From positions 104,855-168,854 of the forward strand of contig JABSRN010000049.1 of assembly GCA_013214025.1 (NCBI GenBank): 64,000 bases of DNA, given 5' to 3'. Made by a program: the position numbers and the translations under genes. The notes under the pieces are model-generated. The model was not told the origin of the DNA. It saw only the letters and a program-made list of their open reading frames with translations, and ran no database searches. Positions 26,102 through 35,787 of this stretch are shown in pieces (the first letter of the stretch is position 1; every line of letters begins with the position of its first letter). This stretch comes from Polyangiaceae bacterium (GTDB taxonomy: Bacteria > Myxococcota_A > Polyangia > Polyangiales > Polyangiaceae).

Positions 26102-28906
26102 CTAGTCGCCCAGTTCGGCGGCGAGCTTTCGGCCCTCTTGGAGATGTTCGATTTTTTTCACGAAAGCGTCGCGCTGGCCTGTCGCCTCTGCGATGACCTC
26201 CGCGGGAGCCCTCTCCAAGTACTTCTTGTTGCCCAGTCGCTTGTTCAGCGGGTCTAGTTCTTTCTGGGCTTTCTTGATGGCGCGCTCGATCCGTTCGGCC
26301 TCCTTATGCCCCTCGACATGGCCCTTCAGCATGACCAGGATCTCGATGCCGCCGGCAGAGCTGAGCACGGCGCCCGGGAGACGCTCGCCTCCGGACTCTT
26401 CGATGAGGGGCGGGCCCTCGGTTTTCACCAGTCGACTGATGCTGCTGGCCTCTTGAGTGAGTAGCTCACGGATCTTCGAATCATTACTGCGCAGCCGTAC
26501 CTGGAGTTTGGCGCCCGGGTGCACCTGGTGCTCCGCGCGTACCGTGCGAGCGGCAGTGATGGCCCCCATGACGAGGCCCATATCGTGTTCGGCGGATTCG
26601 TCGGGTTGTCCGCTCGCTGCAGTGGGGTAGGGCGCGAGGGCGATGGTAATGGGCGAGTCTTTGGGACGCGGCACCCGTTGCCAGAGTTCTTCGGTGATGA
26701 AGGGAATGTAGGGGTGAAGGGCGCGTAGGGCGCCTTCAATGACGTGGGCGAGAACGTTCCGCGTCTCGGCTTTCTCTTCGTCCGTGCCGTTTTGGAATAC
26801 GGGTTTTGTTAGCTCTAGAAACCAGTCGCAGAGCTCATCCCAAAAGAAGTGGTAGAGGGCGCGGGAACCATCATCCAAGCGGAATTCTTCGATGCCTCGG
26901 CTGCTCGCGATGACCGCACTGCTAAAGCGCGAGAGGATCCATTGGTTTGCCAGCATCTTGGTGGTTGGCGGCTCGGCACTGAGCTCGGCCCCCTCCAAAT
27001 ATTCCAGGCTGTAGCGGACCGCGTTGTAAATCTTGTTGCAGAAGTGCCGGTAGCCTTCGATTCGCTTCGGACTGAGCGCGATGCGCTTGGCTTGGGGGGA
27101 GTAGCTACATAAGGCGTAGCGCATGGAATCAGCGCCGTAGGCAGGAAACCCTTCGCCCATTTTCGCAACCGACGGGTAGGCGCCTTTGAACTTCTTGAGC
27201 GATTCGGCGAGGGGGGCGCCGGGGATCGCCTTGCTCACCACGGTGTCGAAGTCTGCGCCGCTCACGAGATCGAGCGGGTCAATGGTGTTGCCTTTGACCT
27301 TGCTCATCTTGTCGCCGTTTTCGTCGACGATGAGTCCGTGCAGGAGGACCCGCTTGAAAGGCACTTCACCCATGAAATGCAGTCCCATCATCATCATGCG
27401 GGCGACCCAGAAGAACAGGATATCGTATCCGGTCTCCATGTCGTCCGAGGGGTAAAAGCGCTTGAGCTCGACTGTCTCTTTCGGCCAGCCGAGGGTGGAG
27501 AAGGGCCAGAGCGCGCTGGAGAACCAGGTGTCCAACACGTCGGGATCTTGCGTGACAGCACCGCCTCCGCACTTTTCACACTTCCTAACGCTGCGCTCTC
27601 GCGTGACGCTGATGTGTTCACAGTCCCCGCAATGAAAAGCTGGGATGCGATGTCCCCACCACAGTTGGCGTGAGATGCACCAGTCCTGAATGTTGGTGAG
27701 CCAGTGTTCGTAGGTTTTTACCCACTCGGCGGGGAGGATTTCGGTTCGCCCGTCGCGAACGGCCTGAAGCGCTGGCTCCGCCAGAGGTTTGGCTTTTACG
27801 AACCACTGCGTGGAGATGATGGGCTCGACGACCACCCCGCTGCGCTGACTCTTCGGTCGCTGTATGACGTGGGGTTTGCTGCCGCGCTCCAGTCCCTTCC
27901 CCTTGAGGGCGCGCTTGACTGATTTTCGCGCCTCCTTCACCGTTTGCCCGGCGAACTCTCCGGCGTTCTCGTTGAGAGTGCCGTCCAAGTTGAGGATGTT
28001 GATCTCTTCGAGTTGGTGACGTTTACCGGTCGCGAAATCGTTGAAATCGTGCGCGGGAGTGACCTTGACCGCGCCGGTCCCGAAACTCATGTCCACCAAG
28101 ATGTCGTCGGTGATGACGGGCACTTCGCGATCGAGGAACGGGTGGACCAGAGTCTTGCCGTGCAGGTGCTGATAGCGCTCGTCGTCCGGGTGCACGGCGA
28201 CAGCGGTGTCGCCCAACATGGTTTCCGGGCGGGTGGTGGCCACAACGAGTTCGGCTGCTGCACTGTCGCCTCCAGGATCATTTACCGTGTAGGCGAACTC
28301 ATAGAGCTCGGCGTTGACCTCTTCGGATTCCACTTCCAGATCACTGAGGGCGGTCTGTGATTCGCTGTCCCAATTGATCAGGCGCGTGTCGCGATAGATC
28401 AGCCCTTCCTCAAAGAGGCGAACGAAAGCTTCCGTGACGGACTCCGATAGATCCGGGTCCATGGTGAACTTGAGTCGCTGCCAAGCCGCGCTGCAGCCGA
28501 GCACGTGCATCTGTTCGACGATGCGACCGCCGCTTTGCTTCTTCCACTCCCAGATCCGCTCGACGAATTTTTCTCGCCCGAGATCGTGGCGCGTCAAATT
28601 CTCACGCTTGAGTTGGCGCTCCACCACCGTTTGGGTGGCGATGCCCGCGTGGTCCATTCCCGGTTGCCACAAGACGTTGTGTCCCTGCATTCGCTTGTGA
28701 CGACACATGGCGTCCTGAATCGTCCCAAACAAAGCATGTCCCATATGCAGCGAGCCCGTGACGTTGGGGGGCGGCATGGACACGACATAGGGGGGCCGTG
28801 AGTCGTCCGGGTCGGCGCTGGCTTCGAAGATGCCGTTCTTCATCCAGAACTCGAACCAGTGGGGTTCGACTTGTTTCGGGTCGTAAGCTTTGGGCAATTC
28901 GCTCAT
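26102..28906 (-). CDS. valS: Valyl-tRNA synthetase
   Basis: 934 aa, class I. The HIGH-type motif is PPPNVTGSLHMGHAL near residue 45. The KMSKS-type loop is GDKMSKVKGN (Val in the last position). The editing domain lies between, containing VVATTRPETMLGD. The C-terminus is a coiled-coil tRNA arm (KAQKELDPLNKRLGNKKYLE). It charges tRNA-Val; a tRNA-Val gene lies in this window at 44.6 kb. Single-gene unit with a 257-bp upstream gap in which I see no T-box or other leader structure. Confidence 0.97.
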   Translation of the reverse strand: MSELPKAYDPKQVEPHWFEFWMKNGIFEASADPDDSRPPYVVSMPPPNVTGSLHMGHALFGTIQDAMCRHKRMQGHNVLWQPGMDHAGIATQTVVERQLKRENLTRHDLGREKFVERIWEWKKQSGGRIVEQMHVLGCSAAWQRLKFTMDPDLSESVTEAFVRLFEEGLIYRDTRLINWDSESQTALSDLEVESEEVNAELYEFAYTVNDPGGDSAAAELVVATTRPETMLGDTAVAVHPDDERYQHLHGKTLVHPFLDREVPVITDDILVDMSFGTGAVKVTPAHDFNDFATGKRHQLEEINILNLDGTLNENAGEFAGQTVKEARKSVKRALKGKGLERGSKPHVIQRPKSQRSGVVVEPIISTQWFVKAKPLAEPALQAVRDGRTEILPAEWVKTYEHWLTNIQDWCISRQLWWGHRIPAFHCGDCEHISVTRERSVRKCEKCGGGAVTQDPDVLDTWFSSALWPFSTLGWPKETVELKRFYPSDDMETGYDILFFWVARMMMMGLHFMGEVPFKRVLLHGLIVDENGDKMSKVKGNTIDPLDLVSGADFDTVVSKAIPGAPLAESLKKFKGAYPSVAKMGEGFPAYGADSMRYALCSYSPQAKRIALSPKRIEGYRHFCNKIYNAVRYSLEYLEGAELSAEPPTTKMLANQWILSRFSSAVIASSRGIEEFRLDDGSRALYHFFWDELCDWFLELTKPVFQNGTDEEKAETRNVLAHVIEGALRALHPYIPFITEELWQRVPRPKDSPITIALAPYPTAASGQPDESAEHDMGLVMGAITAARTVRAEHQVHPGAKLQVRLRSNDSKIRELLTQEASSISRLVKTEGPPLIEESGGERLPGAVLSSAGGIEILVMLKGHVEGHKEAERIERAIKKAQKELDPLNKRLGNKKYLERAPAEVIAEATGQRDAFVKKIEHLQEGRKLAAELGD

Positions 28907-29163
28907 GGCGCGCGGAGCCTAATCAGCGGCGTCTTGTGCCGCAACGCGCGCGAAACAATAGCTATCTGTTCAGGCTCAGTCGGGCCGTCGAACTGTCAGA
29001 TCGGAACGGTCGGCCCGGGGAGAGCCTTGCCTGTCACCGTGGCGACCCCCTGCCCCTGCACGTACCGATGCGCGGAGCTGGGCGCGAAATGCCCGTACTT
29101 GTCCGCAGACAACCGTGACGGTTTGCCGCGAGAGTGTGTCAGTCAGTAGATCGCGGGAGAATG

Positions 29164-29952
29164 TCAGCCCGCCGTGACGCGTGCGATCTCTTCCTTGATC
29201 ATCGTTTCGGCCAACACGGGGACGACTTCCCAAACGACTTGCTCGAGAACTTCTCGCGACAGGGCGAGCACGCCTTCCATTTGTGCTTGGCTGAGCCCGA
29301 GGCCCTGGAGCTTGTCGGCGAGCTGACCGCTGGCCGCGGCCACGGTCGAGGCGCCAACGGGAGAGGCGGTGGGCGCGGTGTTCGCAGCAGTAGGCGGTGC
29401 TGTCGGAGGTGCTGCTGGAGCCGCTGCCCGAGCTTCGGGCGCGCGCTGAGTAGGCATTGCTGGTGGGCGTGACGCTACGGGTTGCGGAGGAGCTTGCGGA
29501 GCCGGGCGAGAGGGTTTCGGAGGCGCGGCGGCAGGGGCTGGACGCGCAGGTGCAGCCGCGGGAGCTGCTGGACGCCCCGCTGGAGCCGGGGCGCGACTAG
29601 CGAGTGCTGTTACCTTGTCGATCAGTTGTTGGCTGTCGAAGGGTTTGTCCATGAAGTCGTCGGCGCCGACCTGACCGCCTCGTGCGGCGTCGTAGGGCTG
29701 CTGCTTGCTTGAGAGAATCAACACGGAGGTGTTGGGACTCTGAGCCTTCAGTTGTTGACAGAGATCGTAACCGTTGACGTCCTCTAGGGTCACGTCGACG
29801 AGAGCGATATTGACGGGCAGCGTCGATATCGCATTCATCGCCTCGGTGCCCGAGCTCACGAGTGTGAGGTTTACATTTACAGCAGCGAAAGTGATCTCAA
29901 GGACCTTTCGCATGGTTTGGCTGTTTTCCACAGCAAGCAAAGTGGTGGTCAA
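29164..29952 (-). CDS. Response regulator with atypical receiver and Pro/Ala-rich linker
   Basis: 262 aa from a TTG with GGAGG 6 bp upstream. Residues 1-125 are a CheY-like receiver. The phospho-acceptor Asp is likely in ALVDVTLEDVNGYDL and the conserved Lys in DDFMDKPFD, but the first acidic pair is replaced (AVENSQTM: E-N). About 80 residues of Pro/Ala-rich linker follow, then a helical tail (SREVLEQVVWEVVPVLAETM) of a type seen in deltaproteobacterial regulators. There is no DNA-binding domain, so it probably acts by protein contact. It is the gene upstream of valS on the same strand. Confidence 0.8.
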   Translation of the reverse strand: MTTTLLAVENSQTMRKVLEITFAAVNVNLTLVSSGTEAMNAISTLPVNIALVDVTLEDVNGYDLCQQLKAQSPNTSVLILSSKQQPYDAARGGQVGADDFMDKPFDSQQLIDKVTALASRAPAPAGRPAAPAAAPARPAPAAAPPKPSRPAPQAPPQPVASRPPAMPTQRAPEARAAAPAAPPTAPPTAANTAPTASPVGASTVAAASGQLADKLQGLGLSQAQMEGVLALSREVLEQVVWEVVPVLAETMIKEEIARVTAG

Positions 29953-30399
29953 TACGCCTCCGAAATCCCGGTAATGGGTAACAGAATCATCGGTTTCCCC
30001 GTCAAATCTGTCAAGATTTGGCGTGGTTAGCGTGCGCCTTACTTGCGGAAGTAGCTATCCGTTCGGCCGACGGATCGACGGACGACGTGCATCCGGCCCA
30101 CTGGAATCTGCCTGTTGATAGCTCCCCTGGGGGCGCACCGATTTAGAAAATATTTTAATTAAAATCAGTAGTTACTGTTCCTGTCTCTAACCTTTCGCTT
30201 ACGGAATTGGCGGCGCCCGGCTGCTGGAATCTGGCGCTCCTGTTGGACCAAACGGCGTTTTTACGACGTACGATTTTATGTTGGCGGGCTGAGCAATTTC
30301 GCCGATTCGAGCGCGAGCTTGGGTTCGAGTCGGACGCAATAGCGGCATCTTGAGCCGCCGTCGTTGGCCGGCTCAGGGGCCAATGATAGGCTCGCACGG
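29953..30399. other. Intergenic region with inverted repeat and AT-rich palindrome
   Basis: The 447-bp divergent gap holds both promoters for the atypical response regulator and the cyclic-nucleotide-binding protein. CAAATC-TGTCAA-GATTTG (30003-30020) is a 6-bp-arm inverted repeat 51 bp before the regulator start. ATTTTAATTAAAAT (30152-30165) is a perfect 14-bp palindrome inside a 25-bp stretch that is nearly all A/T, striking against the GC-rich background. No supported gene. Confidence 0.6.
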
Positions 30400-31704
30400 A
30401 TGTCCTCCAACGACCCAACGGATTCTCCACTCGATCGGGCTCTGCAGCTGGCGCTGGCAGGGGACGAAGAAGCTTCACTGCGGCTCGGCGCTAGCGAAGT
30501 GAAGAGCGATCTAGAAAACGCGGGAGCGTTGTACGCGATCGGTCGGGCTCTTGTGGCGATGGATAAGACGGCACTGGCCCGTCGTGCCTTCGAGTGTGCT
30601 GCGGGTGTCGCCAACAATGCAGGCAATCTGCCTCTCGCGATCGCCGCGGGTGCAGAGCTGCGCGTGTTGGGCAAAAATCCTACGGCGCTGTGGGACAATT
30701 TAGCGGCGGGCTACTGCGACGGTTCTTCGCGCTTGTTGGAAGGAGTGGCGAAACCGCCCGCTATCCAGCATCGTGCGCCGAAGTCCGGCGCGATCGGCGA
30801 CGGCGTGCGCGGCAACGCGCTGATCGCGGAAGTGGACCAAGTGCTTGAGTACGCACAGGCCAGTCTGGATAGCGCAGAGCAGAGCACACGCATTCCCCCA
30901 CAAATTCTGTTTTCGTCTCTGAGCCGAGTGGCGCTGCGCAGCTTGCTGGATATTTTCGAAGCTCGAGTCGTGAAGGGCTCGGAAGTCCTCATTCGTCAGG
31001 GCGAGTCGGGGGATGAAGCCTTCGTGCTGGCCCGCGGGGAGCTCGAGGTCCGGCGGGATATGACGGATACCAAACAGGTACAGCTAGCGCGACTGGGCGC
31101 CGGTGCCTTGTTCGGCGAGATGGCGCTGCTGGCGCGGGCACCTCGGGCGGCGACCGTTGAAGCGATTCGGGTAAGCGTAGTGCTTCGTGCGTGCAAGAAA
31201 GATCTCGATAGCATCGCGGCTGAGAACAACGACTTGGCGACGGAGTTTGCGGCCCATTGCCGCCGGCGCATGGTCGCTAATGTGCTGAACACCAGCGGGG
31301 TCCTGCAGGCGGTGAAATCGAGCCTGCGACCGGCTCTCATCGAGCGATTTGTGACCCGGGTTTTCGAGAAGGGACAGAAGCTGGTCACGGCGGGGCAGAG
31401 AGCCGACGGTCTTCACCTAATAGCTTCCGGTTCGGTCATCGTGAGCCACGACGGCGAAACTCTGGCGACTTTGGGCATGGGAGACGCGGCTGGGGAGATC
31501 TCGCTGATTCTGCGGCGGAACTCCAACGCGGATGTGATTGCCGTCAAACCTACGATCTCCCTGTGTTTGCCGGAGAAATCGTTTCTCGGATTGGTCGAGG
31601 ATCACCCGTCGCTGCTGGCCGAGCTGTACCTATTGGCGGTCCGCCGGGATGACGCCACCACGGCTCAGATAGGCGAAGACGCCTCAAATTACGTGATGGT
31701 GTAG
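30400..31704 (+). CDS. Protein with two cyclic-nucleotide-binding domains
   Basis: 434 aa. The N-terminal 160 residues are helical and may contain TPR-like helices. The first cNMP domain covers about 185-300 (FEARVVKGSEVLIRQGESGD, then GALFGEMALLARAPRAATVEA with the phosphate-binding-cassette pattern GEMALL...PRAATV). The second covers about 315-420 (VFEKGQKLVTAGQRADGLHL, GDAAGEISLI) and has a poorer cassette. There is no kinase, cyclase or helix-turn-helix domain, so the output is unknown. It precedes a Skp-like gene by about 98 bp. Confidence 0.85.
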   Translation: MSSNDPTDSPLDRALQLALAGDEEASLRLGASEVKSDLENAGALYAIGRALVAMDKTALARRAFECAAGVANNAGNLPLAIAAGAELRVLGKNPTALWDNLAAGYCDGSSRLLEGVAKPPAIQHRAPKSGAIGDGVRGNALIAEVDQVLEYAQASLDSAEQSTRIPPQILFSSLSRVALRSLLDIFEARVVKGSEVLIRQGESGDEAFVLARGELEVRRDMTDTKQVQLARLGAGALFGEMALLARAPRAATVEAIRVSVVLRACKKDLDSIAAENNDLATEFAAHCRRRMVANVLNTSGVLQAVKSSLRPALIERFVTRVFEKGQKLVTAGQRADGLHLIASGSVIVSHDGETLATLGMGDAAGEISLILRRNSNADVIAVKPTISLCLPEKSFLGLVEDHPSLLAELYLLAVRRDDATTAQIGEDASNYVMV

Positions 31705-31801
31705 CGGGCCTTGTGTGCCCAGGACGAAAAAAACGAGCCCCAGCGCCGATAATTCATGGGCTTTGCTTGACCCAGAGCTGCCGCGTCGCTTAATTCGCCG
31801 C

Positions 31802-32380
31802 ATGAAGTTTTCCGGCCCTTCCAAGACGATTCATGGCGCGATTTTAATTCTGAGCTTTGCCCTTCATGCCAGCTCAGCGAATGCTGGTGGCATTGCGGTT
31901 ATCGATACCCAACGAGCGGTGATGGAAACCGAGGACGGCCTGCGAGCCCAGGCGTCCCTGAAGAAATTCTTCAATAGCCGACAGAAGGAACTCGATCGCA
32001 AGCAGAAGAGCCTTCGAAAAGAGCGCGAAGACATCGACAAACAAGCGAAGGTGCTGAGCAAGCAGGCTTTGCAAAAGCGCATCGAAACTTGGCAAGCCGA
32101 GATGGTGACGATTCAGTCCACCTTTGTTGACTACAACAAGGAGCTTCAAAAGAAGCAGGCGGAAATCACACAACCCATCCTGCGTAAGGTTATGGGGATC
32201 GTGCGGCGCGTGGCGAGTTCCGGTGGCTACGATATCGTGGTCGACAAACAGGCCGTGCCCTATGTGCGCAGCGATCTCGATCTGACGGACCGCGTGATCA
32301 CGGCCTACAACCGCGGTGGGGTCATCGATACTCCGACAGTTACGACTCCCGATCCGAAACCGGCCGCTCCGAAAAAATAG
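31802..32380 (+). CDS. OmpH/Skp-family periplasmic chaperone
   Basis: 192 aa from ATG 31802. The signal peptide ends at about residue 29 (ALHASSANA), followed by GGIAVIDTQRAVMETEDG, the family's opening strand. A long basic coiled coil (SRQKELDRKQKSLRKEREDI) and a closing segment YDIVVDKQAVPYVRSDLDLT complete it. Skp trimers hold unfolded outer-membrane proteins in the periplasm. It is not next to the Omp85 gene, unlike the common bamA-skp-lpxD order. An upstream in-frame start at 31715 would spoil the signal peptide. Confidence 0.88.
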   Translation: MKFSGPSKTIHGAILILSFALHASSANAGGIAVIDTQRAVMETEDGLRAQASLKKFFNSRQKELDRKQKSLRKEREDIDKQAKVLSKQALQKRIETWQAEMVTIQSTFVDYNKELQKKQAEITQPILRKVMGIVRRVASSGGYDIVVDKQAVPYVRSDLDLTDRVITAYNRGGVIDTPTVTTPDPKPAAPKK

Positions 32381-32461
32381 TCCGCAAGCCTCGCGCTAGC
32401 GCCTCGCGCTCTGGTTGCTGCCTGTCTTTACGGTGCCTAGCGAGTCTATAGGGCGCTGTAT

Positions 32462-35026
32462 CTATTTGGCGTCGAATAGATTGTCAAATAGCTCGTCGAA
32501 CTCGTCGTCGTCATCCTTGTTGACCTGGGACTGCGGTGGCGCTTCGTCGTCGGTTGACTCGAGTTGTCGGATGCGTTCGGAAACGTCCCGATAGGTCGGG
32601 TCGCGCTGTGCAATCTTCTTGAGGTAGTACAGCGCCTCTTCGGTGCTGTCCTTCATGTCGTAGATGGTGCCGAGTTCGTAGTAGATGGCCATCTCCTGGT
32701 CGATGGTCTTCTTCGGCGCGCCGAGGCCCCGAATGTAGGCTTCTGCGGCTTGGTCCAGATGCCCCTGCTCGAAGTGAATCATCGCGACCATGGAAAAACT
32801 CATGCAGGCGCGAGCTGGATCGTTGGAAGCGACCTCAAACTCTTGAATGGAATCGTTGAACAGTCCCATCTCTTTGTAGGCAACACCTAAGTCGTAATGG
32901 GTGGCGCTGTCCGCGTCGGACACTTGGGCGCGTACGCCTTCTTTGAATTTTGCGAAGACCTCGTCGACGTCAACTTCATCGGCATTTTGGGTGAGTCCTC
33001 CGCCGCTGGGGGCCGCCTGCTTTGGCACATCGTCGAGGGCGTCCAGGGAGGCGGCGATATCGAAGGCGTTGTCTTCAGTCTGCCCTTCGGATTCGAGGGC
33101 GGCACGATCGCGGGTTCCACTCTTGGAACCGACGTTCATCGCCTTCTCGACTTCTCGGAGCCGTCTGGTCACCTTGGGGTGTCCTGGGGTCCTGGCCAAT
33201 TGGTCGGCGAGGATCATCTTGGCGTCTTCGTACAGACCGCGGGATTCGAAGAAGGCCGACTCGTCCAAGATCTCCTCGATCTCTTCCTCGTCTTCGTCGC
33301 TCAGCGGGTAACTCGGCAGCGGTTCGTCGTCGGTGCTGGCGAATGGGTCGTCGACGGTGGCCAACGCATTGTGAACCGGAGCTGCCGGAGGCGGCTCGGA
33401 AATAATGGCTGACTGCGGAGAAACGCCTTCCAGATCGTAGGAGGGTAGCGGCTCCTCGAGCGGGTAGCTGTCCACGGTTTGGGTCGCCGTGTCCTCGACG
33501 GCGCCGTAATCTTCGGGACTGAAGGCGCCGATTTGTTCGAGCATCTCGTAGGCGATGGGATGCTCGGGCTCTGCTTCCAGTACCTGGTAGAGCTGAGACT
33601 CAGCGGCGTTTCCGTCGCCGCGTTCGATGTAGACGGCGGCCAGCGAGATCATCTCCTGGATGGCACCGTCGCGATCGCCGGACTCTGCCCTGATGTCGCG
33701 TAGGCGCTCGCGAATCTCGATGGATTGGGGGGCGACCTCCTGGGCGATCTGGAGAGTTTCGATGGCCTTGTCGTAGAGCTTAACGCTTCGGTAGCTCTCG
33801 GCGTCTACCAGAGCCTTGTGAGCATGCCCCGAGCCGTCGGCGTCTTTGTAGTCGTAGCTCTGACGCTCTTCGGCAGGGGGTGCGCGTTGGACGGCAACCC
33901 GGGCGGGGGCGTTGACGTTATCGACCATGACTTCCGAGGTGTCGATGCCCGGTGCGGATTCTTCGGGGGCGATTTCCTCGAAGTCGTCTTCGAGCAGATC
34001 CACCTCTTCGAGCAGATCGTCTTCGACCGGGATGGCGTCAGCTTCGATGGCGTCGGCGGAGATCTGTTCGGCGCTTGGCTCCTCGGCTCTGCCCGTGGGG
34101 TCCCCGAGGGCAATCAGCTCAACGACCTGAGGATCATCGGTCGCGACCTGGCGCAGGAAGCCGATGAGCTCGTTGTACAGTTCGGGACGCCCCCCGCTGT
34201 GAGCGAGGCGCGCCATTTCCTTTTGCACCTCGATGGCTTTGCTCGACTGACCGATGGTGGTGAACGCACTGGCCAGCAGACCCAGGGTGTCGAGATCCTG
34301 GGGATTCGCCTGGAACGAGATCTGCAGTTTGGCGAGAGCGTGCAGCCCTGCCTGTTGTCCGCCTTTGGCCAGGTACAGCTCGGCTGCGACACGGGCGTAG
34401 GTGGGCTCCGCTCGGAAATGCAGGAGCCGCTCGATGACCTTGAGAGCATCGTCCGGGCGCTCCATGCCAATCAATAGCTCAGCGGCCGCCCAAAACGATG
34501 CGATCGCGCTGTCTCCGTCTTCCACCCGGCAGCAGGCTTCAGCGTGGCGCAAATGCGGAAGTGGATTGGTGCTGTCGAGCGACACCATTTTCTCGAACAC
34601 TTCGATGGCGTCCCGGTCTCTACCGGCGCGCTGAAATCTAGTCGCCACCTCGTCGTAGGCAGCGAGGGCGTCGCTGGTGAGCCCGAGTTCCGTGTAGATT
34701 TCGGCTAACTTGGGGACAATATGGCCGTAACGATCCCCAAGCTGGGGCGCATGTTTTTGAATCAGTTCGCGGATCTGCTTGTAGACAGCGATCGCTTTGA
34801 GGGCGAAACCCTGGGCGGAATAGAACTGCCCAACGCGATCGTAGGTAGCGATCGCCTCGGGGTATTGCTCCATGCGGGCCTGGAGGTCACCCAGCTTGAG
34901 GAGCGTACGAGCGTCGTTCGGATCGGATTGAACGATCTTCTGATATTCAATAATCGCTTTGTCGTACTTCTTTTTGTTGACGTACTTTTGAGCGGCTTGA
35001 AGGATTTTCTCGCGATCGGCTGCCAA
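32462..35026 (-). CDS. Large tetratricopeptide-repeat protein with acidic central region
   Basis: 854 aa, no signal peptide, so probably cytoplasmic. N-terminal TPRs start at once (KYDKAIIEYQKIVQSDPNDA; QYPEAIATYDRVGQFYSAQG) and run to about 300. A strongly acidic, disordered stretch follows (EEVDLLEDDFEEIAPEE near 345). More TPRs come at 400-490 and 700-830 (MGLFNDSIQEFEVASNDP). The tail is acidic (NKDDDDEFDELFDNLFDAK). It is a protein-interaction scaffold. Similar long TPR proteins are common in Myxococcota, but I cannot name an orthologue. Confidence 0.88.
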   Translation of the reverse strand: MAADREKILQAAQKYVNKKKYDKAIIEYQKIVQSDPNDARTLLKLGDLQARMEQYPEAIATYDRVGQFYSAQGFALKAIAVYKQIRELIQKHAPQLGDRYGHIVPKLAEIYTELGLTSDALAAYDEVATRFQRAGRDRDAIEVFEKMVSLDSTNPLPHLRHAEACCRVEDGDSAIASFWAAAELLIGMERPDDALKVIERLLHFRAEPTYARVAAELYLAKGGQQAGLHALAKLQISFQANPQDLDTLGLLASAFTTIGQSSKAIEVQKEMARLAHSGGRPELYNELIGFLRQVATDDPQVVELIALGDPTGRAEEPSAEQISADAIEADAIPVEDDLLEEVDLLEDDFEEIAPEESAPGIDTSEVMVDNVNAPARVAVQRAPPAEERQSYDYKDADGSGHAHKALVDAESYRSVKLYDKAIETLQIAQEVAPQSIEIRERLRDIRAESGDRDGAIQEMISLAAVYIERGDGNAAESQLYQVLEAEPEHPIAYEMLEQIGAFSPEDYGAVEDTATQTVDSYPLEEPLPSYDLEGVSPQSAIISEPPPAAPVHNALATVDDPFASTDDEPLPSYPLSDEDEEEIEEILDESAFFESRGLYEDAKMILADQLARTPGHPKVTRRLREVEKAMNVGSKSGTRDRAALESEGQTEDNAFDIAASLDALDDVPKQAAPSGGGLTQNADEVDVDEVFAKFKEGVRAQVSDADSATHYDLGVAYKEMGLFNDSIQEFEVASNDPARACMSFSMVAMIHFEQGHLDQAAEAYIRGLGAPKKTIDQEMAIYYELGTIYDMKDSTEEALYYLKKIAQRDPTYRDVSERIRQLESTDDEAPPQSQVNKDDDDEFDELFDNLFDAK

Positions 35027-35367
35027 CCAGACTCCGGAATGAAAACGCCGTGGTGGCGCGAAGCGCCAAAATGAAAAGGTTCAGACTCGCCGGTGGGGGA
35101 TGACCACCATTGAGCGGGAAAAAGATGAGCGGGGATGAAGACGCACCAACGAAAGAGCTGGCAGCCAAAGAGCAAGTTTCGACTCTAGTCTAAGCGGCGC
35201 CATGCAGATGCACCATAGGGCCTCAGCCCAAGGAGGGCGATTCAGCGAAGAAATATATCGTGACGCGTCGCGCAAGCGGACTCTGCCGTCAAGATCATGA
35301 CGAACTGCCGTGTAGAGGCGGTGGAGGTGTCTCGAACACACTGGCTCCAGTGTAGGAAAGTTGCGCA
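35027..35367. other. Gap upstream of the TPR gene with two hairpins
   Basis: 341 bp without a supported gene. Close to the TPR start, minus-strand GGCGC-TTC-GCGCC (about 35056-35068) would form a short hairpin in the mRNA leader. Near the far end, ACACTGG-CT-CCAGTGT (35338-35353) is a 7-bp inverted repeat 15 bp after the stop of the HemJ-like gene, a weak terminator candidate without a T-run. Confidence 0.5.
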
Positions 35368-35787
35368 CTAAAATGGTTCGACGACCACCAGGAAGACCGC
35401 CCCGACGGCGCAAATTAGCATCAGCCACACACGCCCGAGGCTCTTCGATGTGTCTTCGGTCGCTCCAGATGCGACCTTGCGAGCGCGACCGCCGAGCATG
35501 TGATGCAGCGCAATAATGGCCAGTGCCAGTGGCAGCTTCGCGTGCATGAAGTGTCGGTCCACGAAGTAGTAGTGGGCGGAGCTGACGAGGCGAGCTGTGC
35601 CGGCGAGAAACGCTATGACAAAGGCCGGGGACGCCAGTCGTCGATATACCCCCAGCGCGATTTGTCCGCGGAGTTTTGCTGTGCCGTCGGCCGCAGCCAA
35701 TATCAAGCCGACTGCTGCGCTGGAACCTATCCAGATCACGACCGCGGCGACGTGGACGAATATGAGCAGGCTGGGGAGGGACAACAT
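35368..35787 (-). CDS. Four-helix membrane protein, HemJ/CopD-like
   Basis: 139 aa with four hydrophobic helices. Helix 1 carries a conserved His (LLIFVHVAAVVIWIGSSAAV). The third contains HFMHAKLPLALAIIALHH, which resembles the HxKL...H pattern of HemJ (UPF0093), an oxygen-independent-type protoporphyrinogen oxidase with heme-binding His. CopD-like and DUF2269 proteins share this fold, so the exact family is open. A HemY-type oxidase is encoded at 2.4 kb, so this may be redundant or do something else. Confidence 0.6.
   Translation of the reverse strand: MLSLPSLLIFVHVAAVVIWIGSSAAVGLILAAADGTAKLRGQIALGVYRRLASPAFVIAFLAGTARLVSSAHYYFVDRHFMHAKLPLALAIIALHHMLGGRARKVASGATEDTSKSLGRVWLMLICAVGAVFLVVVEPF

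Noticed and set aside
32897..33412. Plus-strand frame of 171 codons inside the TPR gene
   Set aside because: Antisense shadow of a repetitive acidic coding region.
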